Below, in pieces: positions 35,604 through 43,147 of a stretch of DNA of 64,000 bases. Origin of the DNA: Methanobacterium sp. UBA375 (lineage in GTDB: Archaea; Methanobacteriota; Methanobacteria; Methanobacteriales; Methanobacteriaceae); contig DAGC01000002.1 of assembly GCA_002495625.1 (NCBI GenBank), positions 407,649-471,648 on the forward strand. The letters are read 5' to 3'. Both the position numbers and the translations under genes were made by a program. A model generated the notes under the pieces. The model made no database searches. It had not been told where the DNA came from and saw only the letters and a list, made by a program, of their open reading frames with translations. The number at the start of each line of letters is the position of its first letter. The stretch's first letter is position 1.

Positions 35604-36359
35604 CTATTGCTTTTTAATGAAAAAGGTAATAGATCTATTATCTTTTCCAGGTTTAGTGGCTTCTAATGAGATTTTAATAATGGAAACATTTTGAGGTATA
35701 TCCAAATTGTAAGCGAAGTTACCGTCCGGGTCCAAGGGTACAGTTTGGTTATACATACCCAAATCATTTGACGTGATTGTAACAGTTGCATTTGCTTCTG
35801 AAGATCCAGTTAAAACGCATTGAGTGGTATTATTAGCTATAAAAACAATCATTTCCCCATCATCAGTATAATTCGCATTTATAAATCCATTTGAAGGAGT
35901 AAATTCAAGATCAAGTTGGACAGGATTCTCGACCGGGGTTAAAAGACAAACTGCGCTGATTATCAGAACAATACCCAATAATGAAGTAATACAAATGGTG
36001 ATGGTCTGACTTTTATGGCTTTGATCAGACCACCATTTCCTATGGCCTTCTAATTTATTTTCAAGTTCATAGAAATTTTCCGTCTCATTCATAATTCTTA
36101 ACTTTTTAAATCCAACAGCTAAAAATCCTCCGAAAATTACCAGAACTACAAACATGCCCATTCGTAATAAAAAATACATCAGATCATCTATAGGGACTAA
36201 TATTACTGAAAAAATGATTCCGATAATAGTGCTTGATAGAATTGTGTTTTTATATTCCTGATTACGAATCAGGTGATAAATAAAACCAATTAACACAACA
36301 ATGATCAGCAAATAAGCTGGCGAAAGATAATAAACATTTGACGATCCTGTAATATCCAT
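35604..36359 (-). CDS. Membrane protein with extracellular beta domain, candidate immunity partner
   Basis: 251 residues, ATG behind AGGAGA. Three helices occupy the first 90 residues (YLLIIVVLIGFIYHLI and two more). A cytosolic stretch and a fourth helix (ITICITSLLGIVLIISAVCL) follow, then an external Ig-like domain with N-glycosylation sequons. It begins 14 bases after the stop of the cassette remnant at 36374-37031. No family was recognised. Its position immediately after a cassette C-terminus is that of an immunity gene; function is inferred. Confidence 0.65.
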   Translation of the reverse strand: MDITGSSNVYYLSPAYLLIIVVLIGFIYHLIRNQEYKNTILSSTIIGIIFSVILVPIDDLMYFLLRMGMFVVLVIFGGFLAVGFKKLRIMNETENFYELENKLEGHRKWWSDQSHKSQTITICITSLLGIVLIISAVCLLTPVENPVQLDLEFTPSNGFINANYTDDGEMIVFIANNTTQCVLTGSSEANATVTITSNDLGMYNQTVPLDPDGNFAYNLDIPQNVSIIKISLEATKPGKDNRSITFFIKKQ

Positions 36360-36373
36360 TTATATTCTCCTAA

Positions 36374-37031
36374 TCACATTTTTTGAAAGCAATAAAATGA
36401 CGTTACCCAATTTATATCAGTAGCATCCCATGGTATTATATAATCAAATGTATGCGCATCACCTTCATATAACATCGCATATGTTTTTCCAGGCAACAAA
36501 ACAGCATATTGATTTTCTGTATGTCTTTCGCCTCTCACATAGTAAATTACTGAACATTCCATAACCCAACAGTCATCATTGCCGGGCACTCTATTGACTT
36601 TATAATGGCGCCAAATATAATCGCCCTCTTCACCACCATATGGAAAACAAATGAAATTGTAATCATCTGTAAATCTGGGCTCAAGTACTAAGTTTTCTGG
36701 TATTTCTTTTTCTAGATCAGATTGTGAAGGTGTTATATCATTATAATATTTTTGTAATCCTTCTATTAAGTGATCCCAAAACCATTTTGATGATCCTGAA
36801 TCTCCCCAATACTGAGACATAAGAGTTATAAGATATGTAGCACGGTTAAAATTTCCTTCTTCTTCAGCCTCCTCTATCGCAAGAGGTCGAATAGCCTCAA
36901 GAAACGCCAATGGCCCTAATACAAATAGTGCGGGTGCTAACCATTCCCTAACAAAAGAATTGAACCTTCTCCTAAACCTGTAAGTGTTCCCAATAGAGCA
37001 ACAACACTACCAAAAGAAATCGAAACATCGT
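36374..37031 (-). pseudogene. Orphan cassette C-terminus, frameshifted upstream
   Basis: An intact frame of 178 residues (36374-36910, TTG start) begins within LGPLAFLEAIRPLAIEEAEE. That corresponds to LGPFVFLEAMNPHMIEQAER in the 518-residue cassette. Upstream, the frame continues (FVREWLAPALFV) and, after a shift, INDVSISFGSVVALL resembles IGDLSVYLGAIVG of the same cassette. The following C-terminal domain (about 120 residues, e.g. NFICFPYGGEEGDYIWRHYK) has no counterpart in the other cassettes. It is a displaced C-terminus that has lost its module, and whether the 178-residue frame is expressed is unknown. Confidence 0.6.
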
Positions 37032-37236
37032 TAATAATATTTTAAGTTCTTCCTCATGTCCATTAGCCCGTGGTTTTCTCAGTGTATAAAGTAAAATAAC
37101 AACGTTTACTGCGACAAGGATATCAATTATTTCATATTTAAGTCTACTTACGTTTACAAGTCCCGGATATATATAGAAATGTAGAGAGTAAAAGTATTTT
37201 GAATTTAGTCTCATTTTCTTTTAATTCTTCTAACAT
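36972..37236 (-). pseudogene. Small membrane protein gene, frameshifted
   Basis: ATG at 37236 behind GGGG reads MLEELKENETKFKILLLSTF. A second frame continues as PGLVNVSRLKYEIIDILVAV to NGHEEELKILL before running into cassette-like sequence. One base shift near 37160 separates the halves. It would be a two- to three-helix protein, like the other small membrane genes here. Its 3' end and the cassette remnant overlap, marking a recombination junction. Confidence 0.45.
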
Positions 37237-37351
37237 TTTTAATCCCCTTTACTATCTTTGCACTGATTTCTAATTCCGAAACTTTCTTAAGGTAGTTTAT
37301 ACATTTTATACATTAATATTTGTCCATTCAACACCCTTTCATATTTTAGTT

Positions 37352-37711
37352 TCATATACCGGTTTTTTTATAATGTTCTATATCCTTTGATATTTTCCAT
37401 TGGTCAGGCACGATTTTAAATGCAAAAAATATGATTACAATTGTAAATACTCCTAAAGATATATAATCAAAGATTGTAATTATTTGACCTAAACCAAGTA
37501 TCCATGTTAACAGTAAAAGTATAGACACTACCGCAAAATAAACCTTTTTATTGTAATATTCCCTGATTTGGAACAAGCCTGTTATAAAGACTACTATTGA
37601 GAAATTAATGTATGGAATGTGTATGAATGATGGATTAGTCGAGTACAAAGTAATGCCTAATATTGAGAAAATAACTCCCATTAATATTAATGTTAAACCT
37701 GGACTTTTCAT
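37352..37711 (-). CDS. Four-helix membrane protein, candidate immunity protein
   Basis: 119 residues with four hydrophobic helices (LTLILMGVIFSILGITLYST, FSIVVFITGLFQI, FAVVSILLLLTWILGLG, ISLGVFTIVIIFFAFKIV) and a short charged tail. Its ATG lies one base after the TGA of the cassette C-terminus at 37713-38069, with the Shine-Dalgarno site inside that gene. The two are translationally coupled, as toxin-immunity pairs usually are. No family was recognised. Confidence 0.65.
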   Translation of the reverse strand: MKSPGLTLILMGVIFSILGITLYSTNPSFIHIPYINFSIVVFITGLFQIREYYNKKVYFAVVSILLLLTWILGLGQIITIFDYISLGVFTIVIIFFAFKIVPDQWKISKDIEHYKKTGI

Positions 37712-37712
37712 G

Positions 37713-38069
37713 TCAATTAACTCCTATATCAGGAGAGTAAATTATTGTCAATAATCTATTTACAATATCTTCATTATTTTCTGGAATAACTGTATATCGA
37801 ACATAAACAAGTTTTCCATTGTTTCTAATTTGTAACCATGGATCTTCAACCATTTGGTTATAAGATCCCTCAAGTACATCCCATATTAAAAGACCAATCC
37901 CACCGGATACACCAATTTTCCAAGCAAGCACAGCATCTGCAGCAGCAGCTTCTCCCGGACCATATACAATACCAAGGACTATAAGTTTCCAAGTTATCTC
38001 AAATTTCATTGAATTTATCATGCTCTTTGGATTGGCTCGAATATCCCATGTAGTTGAATCATACCCCAA
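37713..38069 (-). CDS. C-terminal part of the displaced cassette (probably same protein as 38071-38937)
   Basis: 118 residues from TTG. The reading MGYDSTTWDIRANPKSM starts one base after the TGA of the upstream frame. Removing one T would join the two as VTY-ELGYDSTTWDI. The sequence is amphipathic with a Gly/Ala-rich stretch (GPGEAAAADAVLAWKIGVSG) and ends SPDIGVN. No family was recognised. It is either a separately translated, coupled gene or the variable C-terminus of one cassette of about 406 residues broken by a one-base shift. Confidence 0.55.
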   Translation of the reverse strand: MGYDSTTWDIRANPKSMINSMKFEITWKLIVLGIVYGPGEAAAADAVLAWKIGVSGGIGLLIWDVLEGSYNQMVEDPWLQIRNNGKLVYVRYTVIPENNEDIVNRLLTIIYSPDIGVN

Positions 38070-38070
38070 C

Positions 38071-38937
38071 TCAATATGTTACAGGACTCCAACTATCTCC
38101 TATTGAATCCTTGTAAACATCAATTCGAGAGTTCATCAAGCAAACCCCCAAAATATTAAAAGGAGAATCTTTAAGGTTAAACAAATTATTTGCTATTTCC
38201 AAAGATATCATAGCACTGTTAATGAAACTTGTGAGTCCTATTTTGATATTGGTAGCAAGATGGCTAAAATCAATAGTAACATCACCATTAAAGATGTCCA
38301 TTATTAATTGCTCATAACCCAGGATAACTTCTCCGAAATCTGTAGCCCACTCCGTTTGCAAGTCCGAAAAACACCCCGCACCAGAAACTGTATTATTAAG
38401 CATCATCACATCCCGCAAAATACCAGTCTCAGAATCAAAAACCAAAAACAGAGTGTTATTCTCTGATTTCGTCACCATGTTCCCATTGCTCATGAAAATA
38501 TCCGGCATTTGTCCATTGAAAATTTCTTTACCTAAACCAATCGTAATAGAAGTACCATCCCCTCCAGGGAATAATGTTTCCATAACCCAGTGTTCAATGG
38601 GATTGATGGCTGCAGAGCAAGCATAACGGAATGATAAAATATTTTCTGGATCACCAACTACATCTATTCCAAAGCGATGATCACATTCTAAAGTCATAAC
38701 ATTACTGTAAGCATCATCAAAAACTGAAACCACAATTGGTGTAGTACGACTCCAGGTAACATTAAATTCTGCCGCTGCCTGATCTGCCACCATATCATGG
38801 GCTTTAATCATCAGTAAAGAGGTTAAGAATGTTCCATAAGCCGCCCTCATAGGCCCATAAGGGTAGAGAAGATTTCCATTACTATCAGTTTTATATTCCT
38901 GATCCAGCCAGTACCGTAAACGTTTATCCGTGAACAT
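38071..38937 (-). CDS. Displaced surface-protein cassette, module plus new C-terminus
   Basis: 288 residues with no signal peptide. It starts inside the shared module (RLRYWLDQEYKTDSNGNLLY) and keeps its landmarks: GPMRAAYGTFLTSLLMIKAH, WSRTTPIVVSV, HRFGIDVVGDPENILSFRYA, CSAAINPIEHWVMETLFPGG and GCFSDLQTEWA. After about residue 200 it diverges fully from the giant protein and the 518-residue cassette. The start ATG has no good Shine-Dalgarno site, so it may be silent unless recombined into a full-length gene. Confidence 0.7.
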   Translation of the reverse strand: MFTDKRLRYWLDQEYKTDSNGNLLYPYGPMRAAYGTFLTSLLMIKAHDMVADQAAAEFNVTWSRTTPIVVSVFDDAYSNVMTLECDHRFGIDVVGDPENILSFRYACSAAINPIEHWVMETLFPGGDGTSITIGLGKEIFNGQMPDIFMSNGNMVTKSENNTLFLVFDSETGILRDVMMLNNTVSGAGCFSDLQTEWATDFGEVILGYEQLIMDIFNGDVTIDFSHLATNIKIGLTSFINSAMISLEIANNLFNLKDSPFNILGVCLMNSRIDVYKDSIGDSWSPVTY

Positions 38938-38957
38938 GAGTTGTAATAATGTAAATT

Positions 38958-39863
38958 TTAAGATTTGGAAAAAAGAATATTTTCCTTAGCCTTTTTTGCG
39001 GGTTCAAAATCAAGATCTATTTCTAAAACTTGATTGAAATATTTCAGTGCTTCTTTTTGTTTTCCAAGTTTGTGGAGGATGAAACCTTTGTTATACAATG
39101 AAGAAATGTCTTGAGGATCGATTTTCACTGTTTCATCAAAACATCTGATGGCTTCTTCAAGTTTTCCAAGTTCTCCGAGAAGAGAACCTTTATTATTCCA
39201 TACTTCGCCATCCATTGGGTCTATTTTCAAGGATTTATTATAACACTTGATGGCTTCTTGAAATTCTCCTTGTTCTTCTAAGGCTACTCCTTTTTTGTTC
39301 CATACTTGACTGTCTTTAGAATGGATTTTCAAAGCCTGATTATAACATTTGATGGCTTCTTTAAGTCTATTATGATTGGTTAATAGATCTCCTTTTATAA
39401 TCCATCCTTTGAAGTTCTCTGGATCAAAATTGAGAGCCTCCTCAGAAGTTTCAGAAGCTTCCTGATGTCTTTTAATCTGATTTAGCACATTACTCTTCCT
39501 ATATAAGATATCAAAGTTTTTAAAGCCTAATTTCATCGCTTTATTATAACATTCAATTGCTTCTTCAAATCTACCTAAATTATGGAGGACTGCTCCTTTA
39601 CCAAACCAAAATAATGAATTTTCAGGATCTAGTTTTATGGCCTTATTAATACATTTAATTCCTTCATGGGGATTTCCTGAATCTGTAAAAGCAGCTCCCC
39701 TCAAACTCCATGCTAAAGCATAATTATGATCCAATTTCAATGCTTCATCAACTAACTTCAATATTTCATCAATATACCTCTTAGAAGGATAGTTTTCACT
39801 TTCAGTTAGCGTAAATGCTTTTTTAACCAGAGATTTTTTCCGGTAACTATCAAATACACCCAT
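38958..39863 (-). CDS. TPR-repeat protein
   Basis: 301 residues, nearly all TPR units of 34 residues (about seven; e.g. ALAWSLRGAAFTDSGNPHEG, SQVWNKKGVALEEQGEFQEA, DGEVWNNKGSLLGELGKLEE). It is cytosolic. It follows the TPR gene at 39879-40577 by 15 bases, so the two are co-transcribed downstream of the 518-residue cassette. The shared N-terminal style (GVFDSYRKKS / GLFGNVKNKL) links it to the TPR gene at 34.7-35.3 kb. A partner or immunity role is inference. Confidence 0.87.
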   Translation of the reverse strand: MGVFDSYRKKSLVKKAFTLTESENYPSKRYIDEILKLVDEALKLDHNYALAWSLRGAAFTDSGNPHEGIKCINKAIKLDPENSLFWFGKGAVLHNLGRFEEAIECYNKAMKLGFKNFDILYRKSNVLNQIKRHQEASETSEEALNFDPENFKGWIIKGDLLTNHNRLKEAIKCYNQALKIHSKDSQVWNKKGVALEEQGEFQEAIKCYNKSLKIDPMDGEVWNNKGSLLGELGKLEEAIRCFDETVKIDPQDISSLYNKGFILHKLGKQKEALKYFNQVLEIDLDFEPAKKAKENILFSKS

Positions 39864-39878
39864 CTATTCACCATATTT

Positions 39879-40577
39879 TTAGGACTTCATGGATAAAATA
39901 TGTTCAATTGCATTTTTAGTGAATTGCGAGTTTGGATTTAGTTCTAATGATTTTTTATAACATTTTAAAGCTTCTTCAGGTTTTCCTAGTTTTTCAAGTG
40001 TTAATGCTTTGCCGGACCATCCATGTGCATTCTCCGGTTTTAAGGTTACAACCTTTTCAAAACATTTAAGTGCTTCATCATGTCTTTCAAGGTAACCTAA
40101 AGCCATCCCCTTATAACACCACGCTTTGAAATAGTCAGGTTTCAGTTCAATGGATTTATCAAAGAAATCCAAAGATTCTTGAAACCTTTTAAGCCCTATA
40201 AAAGAATAACCTTTATTAGAAAGCGTCCTATAATCTTTGGGATCCAATTTCAATGCTTCTTCTGAAAGCTCCAAAGATTCTTGATATTTGCCTAATTTAT
40301 TGAAAAATTTGCTCCTCATCTGTAATGCAGTTATATCACCAGGATCTACCTCTAAAGCTTTTCCCCAACTATTAACAGCTTCTTCATATTTATCCATTAG
40401 TGTGAAAATGATACCCTTCAAATCCCATAATTCACTATCATCTGGATCTAACTTTAAAACTTCATCAAGGCAAACCATTGCCTCTTCAAATTTCTCTTTT
40501 TTATAAAAATTCATACATTTGTTTAGCAGAACTTTCTTTTGATCTTGAGAACTTCCTTTCCGTTTCCTGAAGAACAT
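39879..40577 (-). CDS. TPR-repeat protein
   Basis: About 232 residues with six TPR units (SELWDLKGIIFTLMDKYEEA, FKAWCYKGMALGYLERHDEA, AHGWSGKALTLEKLGKPEEA). ATG at 40577 is favoured by GGTG seven bases upstream; an upstream start adds four residues. It is first after the 518-residue cassette (96-base gap) and is followed closely by a second TPR gene. Confidence 0.87.
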   Translation of the reverse strand: MFFRKRKGSSQDQKKVLLNKCMNFYKKEKFEEAMVCLDEVLKLDPDDSELWDLKGIIFTLMDKYEEAVNSWGKALEVDPGDITALQMRSKFFNKLGKYQESLELSEEALKLDPKDYRTLSNKGYSFIGLKRFQESLDFFDKSIELKPDYFKAWCYKGMALGYLERHDEALKCFEKVVTLKPENAHGWSGKALTLEKLGKPEEALKCYKKSLELNPNSQFTKNAIEHILSMKS

Positions 40578-40672
40578 TATAGACACCAAAAAATTGAATA
40601 TTTACTGATATAACTCAGTCTCTAATTGTCTTTTAGAAATTATGCATATAAATTTTATTTAATTAACATCTA

Positions 40673-42229
40673 CTAAAATACTCCACCACCACCTCCACCG
40701 GATGCAGAATTATTATCTGTTGTAATTACTTTTATAATTACTTTTAATGGTTCAGAAATCCCATCTATAAGGCTTGCTCCAGCAATAGTTAAGCCAGTAA
40801 GTACAAGAATACCTCCTGAAACAATTTGATAAACATCTCCTTTCGATATCCCCTCACTTACAAGCTTTACACCTGTTCCTATAGCAGTACCCAACGGAAT
40901 ATATTTTGTATTATCATCGTCACTGCCACCACTGGCAAGGCGTAATACAAAATCGAGGCCTATTTGTAAAGCTTTTTGTTTCTCTTCATCCGTCATATTA
41001 GAGTCATTTACATCATCTTTATAATCTTCATAACTATACAAGTCAAAAATTCCCCCTAAGCTATCATAAAATTCTTGCCATTCTTTGTCTCTTTGTTCAT
41101 ATAATGGCTTATTAATCATATCAATATATGCATTTTGCTCATTCAATACATTAGACCATTCTCCAGATTGGAAGATGGTAAAGTACAGGGCATCCTTCCA
41201 TCGATCCAGAAAATTCTGTTTATACCAATTAGCAGTGTTAAAATTCCCCTCTCTTTCGGCTTGTTCTATCATATGGGGATTCATAGCTTCAAGAAATACA
41301 AATGGTCCTAATATGAATGCTGATGCTATACCAAACATTGCCATACCAGTCAAGCTCAAACCTTCCAAAGTAGCTGTTACAGTTGTTCCAACAATTGCAC
41401 CCAGATAAACTGAAAGGTCACCAATAGAATCAAACAATCCAGACTGATTATTTAATAAATCCTCACCCAGATCACTGGCCCATTCTGTTTGTAGGTCACT
41501 GAAACAGTAAGCACCGGACATTGTTATGTAAGTTATCATCACATCCCGGACAATACCAGTTTCAAGATCAAGAACTAAATACAGATCCTCAATAGAAGAC
41601 ATCATCACTTGGTAACCATTACTTATAAAGACGTCAACCATTTCACCATTTAAGATCATCTGAGCCAAACCAATGGTTATAGACCTACCACCACCGCCAG
41701 GGAATAATGTTTCCATAACCTGGTGTTCAATAGGATTAATGGCTGCCGAACATGCATAACGAAATGCCCAAACACTGCTTGGATCGCCGATTACATCCAT
41801 ACCAAAACGATGATCACATTCTAAGGTCAAAATGGTACTGTAAGCATCATCATACACTGAAACCACAATTGGTGTAGTACGACTCCACGTAACATTATAC
41901 TGAGCAGCAGCTTGGTCAGCCACCATATCATGTGCTTTAATCATCAAAAGTGAAGTGAGAAAAGTACCATAAGCTGCTCTCATAGGTCCATCAGGGTAGA
42001 GCAGATTTCCATTACCATCAGTTTTATATTCTTGATCCAGCCGGTACTGTAGTATTTCGTCTGTGACTTTGGTTGTGACAAATGCAAAACTCCTAACACC
42101 TTCATAACCAGCGTCTCTGTAAATAAATGAAGTAGGATTAAGAGGATCACCATAAGTGTGGTAATAACCGCCATTAGCATAGATCATTGGACTGACCCTG
42201 GAAGTAGAATTACCAAATTTCCCTAACAT
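40673..42229 (-). CDS. Displaced surface-protein cassette (module plus alternative C-terminus, Gly-rich tail)
   Basis: 518 residues with no signal peptide or surface repeats. Residues 15-260 match the module of the giant protein: PMIYANGGYYHTYGDPLNPT, YEGVRSFAFVTTKVTDEILQ, GPMRAAYGTF, WSRTTPIVVSV, HRFGMDVIGDP, FRYACSAAINPIEH and CFSDLQTEWA. The rest is unique: a hydrophobic Gly/Ala segment (SLTGMAMFGIASAFILGPFV), a charged helical region (about 330-410), another hydrophobic stretch (VSGGILVLTGLTIAGASLI) and the tail SGGGGGGVF. This is the form of an orphan toxin C-terminus cassette. Toxicity is inference. Confidence 0.75.
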   Translation of the reverse strand: MLGKFGNSTSRVSPMIYANGGYYHTYGDPLNPTSFIYRDAGYEGVRSFAFVTTKVTDEILQYRLDQEYKTDGNGNLLYPDGPMRAAYGTFLTSLLMIKAHDMVADQAAAQYNVTWSRTTPIVVSVYDDAYSTILTLECDHRFGMDVIGDPSSVWAFRYACSAAINPIEHQVMETLFPGGGGRSITIGLAQMILNGEMVDVFISNGYQVMMSSIEDLYLVLDLETGIVRDVMITYITMSGAYCFSDLQTEWASDLGEDLLNNQSGLFDSIGDLSVYLGAIVGTTVTATLEGLSLTGMAMFGIASAFILGPFVFLEAMNPHMIEQAEREGNFNTANWYKQNFLDRWKDALYFTIFQSGEWSNVLNEQNAYIDMINKPLYEQRDKEWQEFYDSLGGIFDLYSYEDYKDDVNDSNMTDEEKQKALQIGLDFVLRLASGGSDDDNTKYIPLGTAIGTGVKLVSEGISKGDVYQIVSGGILVLTGLTIAGASLIDGISEPLKVIIKVITTDNNSASGGGGGGVF

Positions 42230-42266
42230 CTTCTTTATATTTACACTAAAAGTTGTTTTAAATCCT

Positions 42267-43040
42267 TCATGAAATTAAAAACATCACAAAATTAATTAAA
42301 AGCTGTGAAATACCAAACAATACAAAAGCCAGTACAAACATAAATAAAAATCCTTTTTTAGTCCTTAAATCAATTGGAACAATTTTATTAAGCTTATCAG
42401 GGAACAAATACACCGTCTGTAATAATAAACCTACAAGAATCGAAGCAATAATAAATTCCAGGGAAGGAATGCCGTTACTTAAATAAGAACTTATACTCCA
42501 AAATCCTCCCCCAATAGTGAAAACACCCAACGCCTCAGCCAAAATCCAGTAAGAAAAAGGCATAAAACCAAAACCACCCCCATGGGGAATACTCTCATCA
42601 CTAAAAGCCTTAATTCTTAAAAACATTCCCACAATGGGATAAACAACAGCAATAGCACCCCCTATACCAAAAAAGATATTTCCAGTCATTATACCCAACA
42701 TTAACATTCCAAAGAAAAATGCAGGTGCCCAACAGAGTAAAATGATAACATAACCCTGATAAGAAAGCTGAAAAGGAGATCTAACCGGCCGCATCCCATA
42801 TTTCTCATCCAATTTATCCCAAAAATAAAGAACCAATGTGACTCCCAGTACAATAAGACAAAGTACTGCAAAAAATGGAATAAAGTTAAATCCCATTAAA
42901 ATTCCAACAAAAATATAACTTACAATTAAACATGAAATTAAACCGAACGGTATCAAAAGCAAAGCCTGAGTTTTACGTTCGGCTTCATTTAACTCATAAG
43001 GCATTTTAAAAAATATTTTAGAGAAACTTCTTTGTCTCAT
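42267..43040 (-). CDS. Polytopic membrane protein, candidate immunity partner of the giant surface protein
   Basis: 257 residues, ATG behind AGGGGAT. About seven to eight helices (LLIPFGLISCLIVSYIFVGI, FIPFFAVLCLIVLGVTLVLY, FLFMFVLAFVLFGISQLLIN). No family was recognised. It is the first gene after the giant surface protein on the same strand (107 bases). By the pattern of the other cassettes this is where a cognate immunity gene would be. Alternative: an unrelated membrane protein. Confidence 0.65.
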   Translation of the reverse strand: MRQRSFSKIFFKMPYELNEAERKTQALLLIPFGLISCLIVSYIFVGILMGFNFIPFFAVLCLIVLGVTLVLYFWDKLDEKYGMRPVRSPFQLSYQGYVIILLCWAPAFFFGMLMLGIMTGNIFFGIGGAIAVVYPIVGMFLRIKAFSDESIPHGGGFGFMPFSYWILAEALGVFTIGGGFWSISSYLSNGIPSLEFIIASILVGLLLQTVYLFPDKLNKIVPIDLRTKKGFLFMFVLAFVLFGISQLLINFVMFLIS

Positions 43041-43147
43041 TTTTAATCCCCTTAAATAATCATCCTGTAAAATGCTATTATGTCATGAAGTTGAAGTTTA
43101 TACCTATATTAGTTAGTACCTAATTGACTAAAGTTTATTCATATAAA

